A stretch of DNA of 64,000 bases from Homoserinimonas sp044769865 (lineage in GTDB: Bacteria > Actinomycetota > Actinomycetes > Actinomycetales > Microbacteriaceae), in assembly GCF_044769865.1 (NCBI RefSeq), contig NZ_JBIZWA010000001.1, positions 1,054,001 through 1,118,000 on the forward strand. Direction: 5' to 3'. Below, in pieces: positions 34,435-42,585 of this stretch. The notes beneath the pieces are model-generated. The model saw only the letters and a list, made by a program, of their open reading frames with translations, had not been told where the DNA came from and made no database searches. The translations under genes were made by a program, and so were the position numbers. Positions within the stretch are counted from its first letter, which is position 1; every line of letters begins with the position of its first letter.

Positions 34435-35040
34435 ATGCTGCTCTCCGACCGCGACATCAACGCTGAACTCGCCTCGGGCCGCATCGGCCTCACCCCCACG
34501 GAACCCGAGATGGTGCAGCCCTCGAGCGTCGACGTGCGGCTCGACCGCTACTTTCGCCTCTTCGACAACCACAAGTACCCCTACATCGACCCCGCCGAGG
34601 ACCAGCCCGAGCTGACCCGCCTGCTCGAGGTCGACGCCGACAAGCCCTTCATCCTGCACCCGGGCGAGTTCGTGCTCGGGTCGACGTATGAGCAGGTCAC
34701 GCTGCCCGACGACATTGCGGCCCGGCTCGAGGGCAAGAGCTCGCTCGGGCGCCTCGGCCTCCTCACCCACTCGACCGCCGGCTTCGTCGACCCCGGCTTC
34801 TCGGGCCACGTCACGCTCGAGCTGAGCAACGTCGCGACCCTGCCGATCAAGCTCTGGCCGGGCATGAAGATCGGGCAGCTCTGCTTCTTCAAGCTCACCT
34901 CGCCCGCCGAGCGCCCCTACGGCTCGGGCGCCACGTTCTCGCGCTACCTGGGGCAGCGGGGGCCGACGGCGAGCCGCTCGCACCTGAACTTCCACCGAAC
35001 GGATGTCTCGGCATCCGACCTCGGACGCGTCGGCGGCTGA
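34435..35040 (+). CDS. dcd: dCTP deaminase, probably bifunctional with dUTPase activity
   Basis: A 201-residue DCD. The conserved core SSLGRLGLLTHSTAGFVDPG and LWPGMKIGQLCFF are present; GLTPTEPEMVQPSSVDVRL near the N-terminus is the other family block. HSTAGFVDPGF instead of the E. coli HRIDPGW pattern matches the mycobacterial enzyme, which both deaminates dCTP and hydrolyses dUTP to dUMP, so the same is inferred here. Cytosolic trimer in thymidylate supply. Confidence 0.92.
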   Translation: MLLSDRDINAELASGRIGLTPTEPEMVQPSSVDVRLDRYFRLFDNHKYPYIDPAEDQPELTRLLEVDADKPFILHPGEFVLGSTYEQVTLPDDIAARLEGKSSLGRLGLLTHSTAGFVDPGFSGHVTLELSNVATLPIKLWPGMKIGQLCFFKLTSPAERPYGSGATFSRYLGQRGPTASRSHLNFHRTDVSASDLGRVGG

Positions 35041-35079
35041 CGTCCCGCTAAGCCCGCGCGGCCCACAGTGCGAGCCGCG

Positions 35080-35697
35080 TCATGAGCTCGCGTCGTCCCC
35101 CCCCGACTCGTAGGACTTCTCGTCGTGCCCCAGCGTGTCGACCGCGGCACGTGACGCGCCCACCTCGCGCACCCACGCCGCTGGCGCCGTGTCACCCTCG
35201 TGGTGGTGCTCGGCAACCGTGTGCCGAGGCCCGAGCTCTTCGAGCGCCAGGTAGCGTTCGTCGAACACGTCGAAGTCGCTGATCGGGGTGCCGTCGGGCA
35301 GGGCCAGCCCCGTCACGTGGGCGGTGTCGATCGGGGGATGCCACGAGACGTCCTGCACCCACCTTCCGCCGACCGTGCTCGCCCACTCGGGGTAGTCGGG
35401 CATCGACGAGAGCGCGCAGTGCACCGCGAGGATGCCGATGCCCCGCTCGAGCGCTGAGGCGAAGCCGTCGATGGACTGCTGCGGCGTTGTCCCCGGTCCG
35501 GACTCGGATGGCCCACCCGCGTTGAGTACGAGCAGCGCGACGCCGTCGAGCCGGGCCATCGCGGCATCCACGTCGTCGTCGATCTCGACGCTGAACCCGG
35601 CGGCCGTCAGTACCTCGGCGATCAAGGGCGAGGTGCGGGGGAACGGATGCCACGGGTCGGCGTAGCGACCCGAACCGGATGCGATGAGCGCCTTCAT
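35080..35697 (-). CDS. ThuA-like glutamine amidotransferase-fold protein
   Basis: A 205-residue protein starting MKALIASGSGRYADPWHPFP, with FSVEIDDDVDAAMARLDGVALLVLNAGG and ERGIGILAVHCALSSMPDYPEW, the pattern of ThuA-like proteins (trehalose-utilisation family). The start at 35697 is taken rather than 35709 because MKALI matches the family N-terminus. Its role is probably in sugar metabolism but no sugar genes lie nearby. Confidence 0.78.
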   Translation of the reverse strand: MKALIASGSGRYADPWHPFPRTSPLIAEVLTAAGFSVEIDDDVDAAMARLDGVALLVLNAGGPSESGPGTTPQQSIDGFASALERGIGILAVHCALSSMPDYPEWASTVGGRWVQDVSWHPPIDTAHVTGLALPDGTPISDFDVFDERYLALEELGPRHTVAEHHHEGDTAPAAWVREVGASRAAVDTLGHDEKSYESGGDDASS

Positions 35698-35748
35698 GCC
35701 GTCCACCATGCCCCAGAAGGTGTGCGCGCAACAGGAGGGCGGGTTGGC

Positions 35749-36615
35749 TCAGAGCAGGCGCACGTGTTCGGTCATCGGGCTGTCCACCCCGGAGACGAAT
35801 GACATCACGGCATCCAGCGTCACGTCGGCCGAGAGGATGCGCCGGTGCCCGAGTCCCTCGGTGAGCACAAGTGTTGACCGGCCCGCGTGGACGGCGTGAA
35901 GTTGCTCCGACTGTGACGGCTCGACCACGGTGTCTCCCCGGTCGTGGGTGAGCAGCAGGGGTACCTCCGGCGGTAGCGGATTGAGCAGCGCCGAGTAGCG
36001 GTCGACGATTCCCGGGTGGTGTGGGAACACGCGCTGTTCGAAGAGGCGCCTCAGATGCGACTTGGTCTCGGCGCTCAGGCCCAGCATCCGACCGAACTGC
36101 TGCAGAAGGTGCGCTGGCTCGGCCACGCCCGCAATTCCGACGACACGATCGGTGACGACGCCATCGACGACGGATGCCACGGCCGAGGGCAGCCCGAAGG
36201 AGTGTGCGACGATCGCGCCGAAGCCGCCGTGGCGACGCTCGAGCTGACGGATGGCGTCGCTGTAGTCGAGCACGTGGGTGCGTCGGCCGCGGGAGTCGCC
36301 ATTGGCGGGGGCGTCGAACGCGACGACGCTGTGCCCTTCGCTCCGCAGTTCCCGGATGAGCGGGGCGAACTGCGACGCCCGTCCGCGCCATCCGTGCACG
36401 AGGAGTACTGGGCGCTCGCCGTCGCCCCACGCGTAGGTGGTGACGCGGTGCCCGCGCACGGTGATGGTGCCGCGCCGCGCGGCATCGTGCGTGGCCATGT
36501 CCCTGGGGTGCACGGGGAGGCGGGGGCCGACCCGCCGGAACAGCGGCAGTGCAGCGTGGGCGGCGACGCGGGGCGAGAGGGCTTGGATGGCGGCGAAGGC
36601 GGTGCGGATGCTCAC
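35749..36615 (-). CDS. Alpha/beta hydrolase
   Basis: A 288-residue esterase/lipase-fold protein starting at GTG. The oxyanion region is VLLVHGWRGRASQF (near residue 73), the nucleophile elbow is AHSFG (near 140), the acid lies in LLTHDRGDTVV and the His in GLGHRRIL. The substrate is unknown. It is divergent from a TetR gene with two operator-like repeats in between, so the TetR product probably represses it. Confidence 0.87.
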   Translation of the reverse strand: MSIRTAFAAIQALSPRVAAHAALPLFRRVGPRLPVHPRDMATHDAARRGTITVRGHRVTTYAWGDGERPVLLVHGWRGRASQFAPLIRELRSEGHSVVAFDAPANGDSRGRRTHVLDYSDAIRQLERRHGGFGAIVAHSFGLPSAVASVVDGVVTDRVVGIAGVAEPAHLLQQFGRMLGLSAETKSHLRRLFEQRVFPHHPGIVDRYSALLNPLPPEVPLLLTHDRGDTVVEPSQSEQLHAVHAGRSTLVLTEGLGHRRILSADVTLDAVMSFVSGVDSPMTEHVRLL

Positions 36616-36632
36616 GGAGACTCCTCAAACAA

Positions 36633-36674
36633 TACGAACGACCGTACATATAAAACAACACGGACGAGCGTACA
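36633..36674. promoter_or_regulatory. Paired TetR-type boxes
   Basis: ACGAACGACCGTACA (36634-36648) and ACGGACGAGCGTACA (36660-36674) are direct repeats 26 bp apart in the otherwise AT-rich 67-bp divergent region between the hydrolase and TetR genes. Each contains an ACG/CGT half-dyad; both could be bound by TetR dimers. Confidence 0.75.
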
Positions 36675-36682
36675 CTTAAACC

Positions 36683-37330
36683 ATGAAAACGGGGAAGTCC
36701 GACGGACGGCGACTTCGCGGAGATCGTTCGCGACGCGCGGTGCTGGAGCGCGCGATGCAGATTGCGTCGACGGACGGTCTCGAGGGCCTCTCGATCGCTC
36801 GCCTCGCGAGCGAAGTCGAGGCAAGCAAGAGCGGAGTCGCCGCCCTATTCGGGTCCAAAGAGCAACTGCAGCTCACCACGATCGAGGCGGCGCGCGCGCT
36901 CTTCATGGACGTGGTGATCGACCCCGTGCGGGCGCACCCAAAGGGCGCGGCCCGCGTCGCTCGGCTCGTGCGCGCCTGGCTCGACTACTCCGAGCAGCGG
37001 GTCTTTGATGGCGGATGTTTCTTCCTCGCCGTCTCGGCAGAGTTCGACTCTCATCCCGGCCCTGTGCGAGACGAGATCGCCCGCGCCATCGCCGATCGGG
37101 ACTCATACTTCATTCGCACGATCGACCATGCCATCGCGGCGGGTGAGCTGCCGAACTGCTCCGACGCCGAGCAGCTTGCCTTCGAGCTGACGGCGCTCGT
37201 CGAGACGGCCAACTCTCGATCCCTCATCTCAGGGTCGTCAGCACCCTACGGGCGAGCGGCCCGCGCCGCCGCCACCCGGCTCGAAGCGGCGGGTGCGGAG
37301 ACGCGGGTCCTGGACCTGCTCTCGACCTAG
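36683..37330 (+). CDS. TetR-family regulator
   Basis: A 215-residue regulator. HTH at residues about 15-60: RRAVLERAMQIASTDGLEGLSIARLASEVEASKSGVAALFGSKEQLQ. The ligand domain includes YSEQRVFDGGCFFLAVSAEFDSHPG, which marks the branch with a C-terminal TetR_C domain of the FadR/YsiA-like kind. It should control the divergent hydrolase. Its TAG stop and the CTA of the convergent MMPL gene overlap in CTAG. Confidence 0.88.
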   Translation: MKTGKSDGRRLRGDRSRRAVLERAMQIASTDGLEGLSIARLASEVEASKSGVAALFGSKEQLQLTTIEAARALFMDVVIDPVRAHPKGAARVARLVRAWLDYSEQRVFDGGCFFLAVSAEFDSHPGPVRDEIARAIADRDSYFIRTIDHAIAAGELPNCSDAEQLAFELTALVETANSRSLISGSSAPYGRAARAAATRLEAAGAETRVLDLLST

Positions 37331-39450
37331 CTTCGCGCCTCGACCCGCTCCTCGGCCTCGGCGATCGCCTCGGCCGAGTCCTCGACGGGTGCCGGCTCGG
37401 CCGCGCTGTGCTGGCGCATCCGTCCGTGGCGGGGCCACCAGAACCAGTCGCCCAGCATGAAGGCGAAGGCGGGCACGATGACGGTGCGCACGAGGAGCGT
37501 GTCGATGAGCACGCCGACGCAGACGATGATGCCGATCTGGGTGAGCGTGATGAGGGGCAGCACGCCGAGCACGGCGAAGACGGCGGCGAGCAGGATGCCC
37601 GCGCTCGTGATCACCCCGCCCGTCGCGGAGAGCGCCCGCACCATGCCGCGGCGTGTGCCGAGCTTCTCGGCCTCCTCCTTCGCCCTGGTGACGAGGAAGA
37701 TGTTGTAGTCGACCCCGAGCGCGACGAGGAACAGGAAGCTGAACAGCAGCACCGAGGTGTCGAGTGCGGGGAAGTCGAAGACCGACTGGAAGAGCAGCCA
37801 CGACGCCCCGACGCTCGCGAAGAACGAGCCGACGACGGTCAGCAGCAGGATGATCGGGGCGAGCAGCGAGCGCAGCAACAGCACGAGCACGACGAACACG
37901 ACCACGAGGATGAGCGGGATGACGAGCATCTCGTCACGCTCCTGTGCCGCGGCCTGGTCGAGGCTCTCGGCGTCGATGCCGCCCACGAGCGCATCCGCGC
38001 CCTCCACGGAGTCGAGCTCGGTGCGGAGCTCCTCGACGAGCGCGAAGGCTTCCTCCGTCTCGGCGGCGACATTGAACTGCACGTTGACCTCGGCGATCTC
38101 GTCGTTGGAGTCGACGATGCGGGCGCTGTCGACCCCGTCGATCTCGAGCGCCGCCTCGACGACCTGCTCCGCGGCATCCGCGTTGGCGATCACGATCGCG
38201 GGGGAACCGCTGCCCGCCGAGAAGGCCTCGGCGATGATCTCCTGGCCGACGACGGCCTCCGGGGTCGACGTGAAGCGCTCGGTCTGCGCGAGCCCGACCT
38301 TGACGCCGGGCACGGCCGTCGCGAGGCCAGCCAGGATCGCGATACCGATGACGGCGACGATCGCGGGACGCTTCGAGACGAGCGTGCCGAGGCGGAACCA
38401 GAAGCCCCGCGCGAGACGGTCTTCCGACGTGACCTTGGGCACGTAGGGCCAGAAGAGCCTGCGGTCGAAGAGTACGAGCGCGGCCGGAAGCACGATGAGG
38501 GCGAACACCATCGCGACGACGATGCCGGCGGCGCACGCGATGCCGAGGGCACGATTGCCGGTCAGCTCGGCGAAGATCAGGGTCGCGAGGCTGAGGGCGA
38601 CGGTGCCGCCGGAGGCGAGGATGGCGGGCCCGGCACCCTTGAGGGCGATGCGCATGGCTTCTCGCCGGTCCTCATGGATGCGCAGCTCGTCACGGTATCG
38701 GGCGATCAGGAGGAGGGCGTAGTTGGTGCCCGCGCCGAAGACGAGCACCGAGAGGATGCCGGTGATCGAGGCATCCAGTTCTACATCAAGCGCGGAGGCC
38801 ACCATGTTGGCGATGACGGCCGCGACCGTGTCGGCGAGGCCGACGACCGCGAGGGGCACGAGCCAGAGCCAGGGGCTGCGGTAGGTGACGATCAGCAGGA
38901 TGGCGACGACGATGACGGTCGTGCCGAGGAGCGTGAAGTTCGCGCCGGCGAAGACGCCCGCGAGGTCGACCGCGAAGCCTTCGCCGCCCGTCATGTAGGC
39001 GGCGAGGCCCTCGGGCAGCCCGTCATTGGCCGTCGAGCGGATGTCTGCGGCCCGGTCGGCGCGTTCGCCGACGTCGTCGATCACGTCGAGGGGAACGGGG
39101 AGGAGTGCCGCGGTGCCGTCTTCAGAGGCGGTCGCGGGCGGGAGGAACTCGCTCGAGGAGAACTCGATGAGTTCCTGCGAGCGCTCCATGATGGCGGCCA
39201 TGTCGTCGTCGGTGAGCTCGTCGTCGTCGCGCGTGAACACGATGAGGGCGGAGCTCTCGTCGGCGCCGGGCAGGTCTTCCTGCAGCGCGGCCACCTTCGC
39301 CGATTCGGCGCTCTCGGGCAGGCCGGTCGCCGGTGCTCCGCCGTCGCTCTTGGCGCCGAAGGCGAGCAGCGCGGCGCTCGCGAGTGCGGCGACGACGAGC
39401 ACGATCCATGACGTGCGCGCCGACGTGATGAAGTGCCTGAGTGCCTTCAT
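37327..39450 (-). CDS. MMPL-family RND transporter
   Basis: A 707-residue membrane protein with the two-fold MMPL layout: one helix, a large outer domain of about 130 residues, five helices, then the same again. Conserved stretches are VFGAGTNYALLLIARYRDEL (near 240) and ALGVDYNIFLVTRAKEEAE (near 590), the MMPL GxDY-type motifs that carry proton-relay Asp/Tyr residues. Such proteins export lipids, glycolipids or drugs by proton motive force. It is controlled most likely by the divergent MarR gene. Confidence 0.9.
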   Translation of the reverse strand: MKALRHFITSARTSWIVLVVAALASAALLAFGAKSDGGAPATGLPESAESAKVAALQEDLPGADESSALIVFTRDDDELTDDDMAAIMERSQELIEFSSSEFLPPATASEDGTAALLPVPLDVIDDVGERADRAADIRSTANDGLPEGLAAYMTGGEGFAVDLAGVFAGANFTLLGTTVIVVAILLIVTYRSPWLWLVPLAVVGLADTVAAVIANMVASALDVELDASITGILSVLVFGAGTNYALLLIARYRDELRIHEDRREAMRIALKGAGPAILASGGTVALSLATLIFAELTGNRALGIACAAGIVVAMVFALIVLPAALVLFDRRLFWPYVPKVTSEDRLARGFWFRLGTLVSKRPAIVAVIGIAILAGLATAVPGVKVGLAQTERFTSTPEAVVGQEIIAEAFSAGSGSPAIVIANADAAEQVVEAALEIDGVDSARIVDSNDEIAEVNVQFNVAAETEEAFALVEELRTELDSVEGADALVGGIDAESLDQAAAQERDEMLVIPLILVVVFVVLVLLLRSLLAPIILLLTVVGSFFASVGASWLLFQSVFDFPALDTSVLLFSFLFLVALGVDYNIFLVTRAKEEAEKLGTRRGMVRALSATGGVITSAGILLAAVFAVLGVLPLITLTQIGIIVCVGVLIDTLLVRTVIVPAFAFMLGDWFWWPRHGRMRQHSAAEPAPVEDSAEAIAEAEERVEARS

Positions 39451-39530
39451 GGCCTCTTCCCTTGTTGTCTGTGGTTGCGTGATCGGCCTGCGTCATCGGA
39501 TGCCGAGGAAACTATATACCTAAACGCTTG

Positions 39531-39553
39531 GATTGCTAGATTATTTAGCAATC
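39531..39553. promoter_or_regulatory. MarR-type operator
   Basis: GATTGCTA-GATTATT-TAGCAATC, perfect 8-bp arms with a 7-base AT-rich spacer, between the divergent MMPL (start 39450) and MarR (start 39573) genes. A matching half-site overlaps the start codon of the MFS gene at 448. Confidence 0.82.
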
Positions 39554-39572
39554 TAGAAGATAAGATACCTGC

Positions 39573-40070
39573 ATGAACGCGAGACCCGACTTCGGTTCCG
39601 TGCACGAGAGCACGAACCTCCTGCGAGAGGTGATTCAACTCAGTGACGACTTCGAGCGATCACTCGCGCGGGAACTCACGGTCAACCAGACAGACCTGCA
39701 GGCCATGGAACACCTCATCCAGTACGGTCCGTCGAGCCCGACCGAACTCGCGCGTGCCCTCGGCATCAGCACCGCGGCATCCACCGTCGTCATCGACCGC
39801 CTCACCAAGGTCGGCCACGTCACCCGCGAACGCCACCCCACCGACCGGCGTGCGGTCAGCGTCGTGCCCGCCCGCGAGTCAGTCGCGCGCGCCTTCCAGC
39901 ACCTCATGCCGATGATCATGGGCATCGACGCCGTCATCCGCGACTACACGCAAGAGGAACAAGACGTCATCACGGACTATCTCAGGAAGGTCGTGCACGT
40001 TTACCGTGGGAGCATTCCGTCGGGCGCCGGCCCGGCCGGCATGCCAGGCGAGAGGAGCCCGGATGCGTGA
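39573..40070 (+). CDS. MarR-family regulator
   Basis: A 165-residue winged-helix protein. HTH and wing: NQTDLQAMEHLIQYGPSSPTELARALGISTAASTVVIDRLTKVGHVTRERHPTDRRAVSV, about residues 35-95, with the family DRR wing. The divergent MMPL exporter and the palindrome between them suggest repression relieved by a toxic lipophile or drug. Confidence 0.9.
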   Translation: MNARPDFGSVHESTNLLREVIQLSDDFERSLARELTVNQTDLQAMEHLIQYGPSSPTELARALGISTAASTVVIDRLTKVGHVTRERHPTDRRAVSVVPARESVARAFQHLMPMIMGIDAVIRDYTQEEQDVITDYLRKVVHVYRGSIPSGAGPAGMPGERSPDA

Positions 40071-40089
40071 CACCGTCGACAGGCACGCG

Positions 40090-40614
40090 TCACGCCCCAG
40101 GCCACTGCTCCACCTGCATCACGAGCCACGGGCTGAACGCGAATGGCGTGGCCCGCACCGCCGCGACGAGCGCCTCGGGGCTCACCCACGCGTGCTCGGC
40201 GATCTCGTCGGCGGCCGGGTCGAGCCCGCCCACGATCCTCGCGCGGTAGACGGGGCACACCTCGTTCTCCACGACCCCGGATGCATCAACCGCCCGGTAG
40301 CGAAAGTCGGGCAGCACGGGCTCGACCTCGACCACGTTCGCCCCAAGTTCCCTGCCCGCACGGCGCACGATGGCCTCCTCGAAGCCCTCGTCGGGCCCGG
40401 GATGTCCGCAGAAGCTGTTCGTCCACACGCCGGGCCAGGTCGCCTTGCCGAGCGCCCGCCGCGTGACGAGCACCTCGCCGGTGTCGTTGTAGAGGTGGCA
40501 GGAGAATGCGAGGTGCAGCGGGGTCTCGCTCGTGTGCACGGTGGCCTTCTCCGCAGTGCCGACGCGGGTGCCGTCATCCGCCAGCAACACGACCAGTTCG
40601 GGGGAGGCATCCAT
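40090..40614 (-). CDS. idi: Isopentenyl-diphosphate delta-isomerase, type I
   Basis: A 174-residue Nudix-fold isomerase. The substrate-binding and catalytic segment TNSFCGHPGPDEGFEEAI (near residues 65-82) holds the catalytic Cys, and ENEVCPVYRARI the catalytic Glu. It converts IPP to DMAPP, the starter for crtE. It is divergent from crtE and the two ATG codons overlap in CATG at 40612-40615, so both promoters must lie inside the other gene's start. Confidence 0.93.
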   Translation of the reverse strand: MDASPELVVLLADDGTRVGTAEKATVHTSETPLHLAFSCHLYNDTGEVLVTRRALGKATWPGVWTNSFCGHPGPDEGFEEAIVRRAGRELGANVVEVEPVLPDFRYRAVDASGVVENEVCPVYRARIVGGLDPAADEIAEHAWVSPEALVAAVRATPFAFSPWLVMQVEQWPGA

Positions 40615-41707
40615 GCTGCGTAGTCTGCCCCATCCTGATGAGCAGGCGCTCGGAGGCGCCCTTCGCTATCGCGCCGTGGTCGACGCCCTCGAGGAGTTCT
40701 TCGATGCCTCCGGCGCTCGCGCTGCTGCGTACGGCCCGCAGTATGTGGAGTTGTGGCGGGAGCTCCGCCGCAATACGACGGGCGGCAAGCTGTTCCGCCC
40801 GCGGATGGTCATCGCCGCATTCGACGGCTTCGGCGGCCCGAACGATGACGCCGCCGGCGCCGTGCCCTGGGTCGGTGCCGCATTTGAGCTGCTGCACACC
40901 GCCCTGATCGTGCACGACGACGTCATCGACCGCGACTTTGTGCGCCGCGGCAAGCCCAACATCTCGGGCACCTACCGCGACCGGGCCCGTGCCGCGGGAG
41001 TGTCGGAGCAGGATGCCGAGCATCGGGGTCTGAGCGCCGCGGTCGTCGCCGGCGACCTCGCTCTCTTCTACGCCTACCGGCTCGTCGATCGCAGCGGCGT
41101 CGACGAGGCGCGGCGCGGTCGACTCCTCGACCTCATGGACGAGGCGCTCTTCGCGAGCGCGGCGGGCGAACTCCTCGACCTCGACTACTCGGGTGCGATC
41201 CTCATTCCGACGGTCGACAACATCCTGTCGATGGCACGGCTCAAGACGGCGGTCTACTCCTTCGAGGTGCCCCTCAAGGCGGGCGCCGTGCTCGCTGGTG
41301 CCCCGGACTCCGTCATCCAGGCGATGGGCGACTTCGGCCGCGAGGTCGGCACGGCCTATCAGATCGTCGACGACCTCCTCGGGGTCTTCGGCGACACCGA
41401 GGAGACCGGCAAGTCGAACACGAGCGACCTGCGCGAGGGCAAGCGCACGGTGCTCGTCGCCCACGCGGCGGCGACGGCGGCGTGGGCCGAGATGGCGCCG
41501 CTGTTCGGTTCCGCCGAACTGTCGGAGGCGGATGCGCAGGCACTGCGTGCCAAGCTGGAGCAGAGCGGTGCCCGCGCCTACGCCGAGGACCTCCTCGCCC
41601 AGCACGTCAACCGTGCCAGGGCGGTGCTGGCCCGCCCCGAAGTGCCGGAGTCGCTGCGCCGTGAGCTCGAACCCGTCATCGACATCGTGCTGAGGAGGGG
41701 CCGTTGA
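40613..41707 (+). CDS. crtE: Geranylgeranyl diphosphate synthase
   Basis: A 364-residue trans-prenyltransferase. The first Asp-rich motif is DDVID at residues 102-106 in LIVHDDVIDRD, the second is QIVDDLLGVFGD near residue 250. GGKLFRPRM is the IPP-binding block. It makes C20 GGPP for carotenoids. The start at 40613 follows GGGGAGG; it begins the operon crtE-crtB-crtI-crtYe-crtYf-crtEb in which each gene overlaps the next. Confidence 0.93.
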   Translation: MLRSLPHPDEQALGGALRYRAVVDALEEFFDASGARAAAYGPQYVELWRELRRNTTGGKLFRPRMVIAAFDGFGGPNDDAAGAVPWVGAAFELLHTALIVHDDVIDRDFVRRGKPNISGTYRDRARAAGVSEQDAEHRGLSAAVVAGDLALFYAYRLVDRSGVDEARRGRLLDLMDEALFASAAGELLDLDYSGAILIPTVDNILSMARLKTAVYSFEVPLKAGAVLAGAPDSVIQAMGDFGREVGTAYQIVDDLLGVFGDTEETGKSNTSDLREGKRTVLVAHAAATAAWAEMAPLFGSAELSEADAQALRAKLEQSGARAYAEDLLAQHVNRARAVLARPEVPESLRRELEPVIDIVLRRGR

Positions 41708-42585
41708 GCAACACCTCCCTGCAGCGCCTCGACATCTACACGCGGGTCTGCGAGCGGGCCGCTGCCCTCGTCATCCGCGAGTACTCGACCTCCTTCGGCG
41801 CCGCCTCCCGCCTGCTCGAGCCGGCCGTGCGGCGACACGTCGCCAACATCTACGCGCTCGTGCGGGTCGCGGATGAGGTCGTCGACGGGGCATCCGATGA
41901 CGCGGGGCTGACCCCCGAGCAGGCCGCCGTCGCGCTCGACGAGCTGGAGGCCCAGACCGACCTGGCGCTCGAGCGGGGCTACTGCACCAACCCCATCGTG
42001 CACGCCTTCGCCCGCACGGCCCGCGAGGTCGGCTTCGGGCGGGAGCTCACGGCACCCTTCTTCGCCTCCATGCGCGCCGACCTCGAACAGGCCGTGCACG
42101 ACCCCGAGAGCTTCACGCGCTACGTCTACGGCTCGGCCGAGGTCATCGGGCTCATGTGCCTGCGCGCCTTCCTCGTCGGGCATTCGCGCAGCGATGAGCA
42201 GATGCTCGAACTGCAGGCGGGCGCCCGCGCGCTCGGCGCCGCGTTCCAGAAGGTCAACTTCCTCCGCGACCTCGCCGACGACTACCAGGCGCTCGGCCGC
42301 AGCTACTTTCCCGACGTGGATGTCGAGACCTTCAGCGAGGACGACAAGACGCGCATCCTGGATGACATCGACTCCGACCTGAGGGTGTCCCGCGCCGCCC
42401 TGCCCCTGCTTCCACCAGGCAGCCGCAAGGCTGTGTGCCTCGCGCAGTCGCTCTTCGCCGAGCTCGCCCGACGCCTGCGGGCCACCCCCGCTCGTGACAT
42501 CCTGGCCGCCCGACTGAGCGTGCCGACCCCCGTCAAGGTGCGCCTGGCCGCGGCCGCCGCAGCGGGACGGATGCCTCGCGCATGA
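41704..42585 (+). CDS. crtB: Phytoene synthase
   Basis: A 293-residue squalene/phytoene synthase. The two Asp motifs are VADEVVDG (about residues 55-62) and NFLRDLADDYQALGRSYFP (near 178-196), with YVYGSAEVIGLM in between. It condenses two GGPP to phytoene at the membrane. The start is a TTG overlapping the crtE stop (TTGA), a weak start that may set the ratio of the two enzymes. Confidence 0.93.
   Translation: MSNTSLQRLDIYTRVCERAAALVIREYSTSFGAASRLLEPAVRRHVANIYALVRVADEVVDGASDDAGLTPEQAAVALDELEAQTDLALERGYCTNPIVHAFARTAREVGFGRELTAPFFASMRADLEQAVHDPESFTRYVYGSAEVIGLMCLRAFLVGHSRSDEQMLELQAGARALGAAFQKVNFLRDLADDYQALGRSYFPDVDVETFSEDDKTRILDDIDSDLRVSRAALPLLPPGSRKAVCLAQSLFAELARRLRATPARDILAARLSVPTPVKVRLAAAAAAGRMPRA

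Noticed and set aside
37408..39411. 667-codon plus-strand frame opposite the MMPL gene
   Set aside because: Asp/Glu/His/Arg-rich shadow without structure; the MMPL protein is unmistakable on the other strand.
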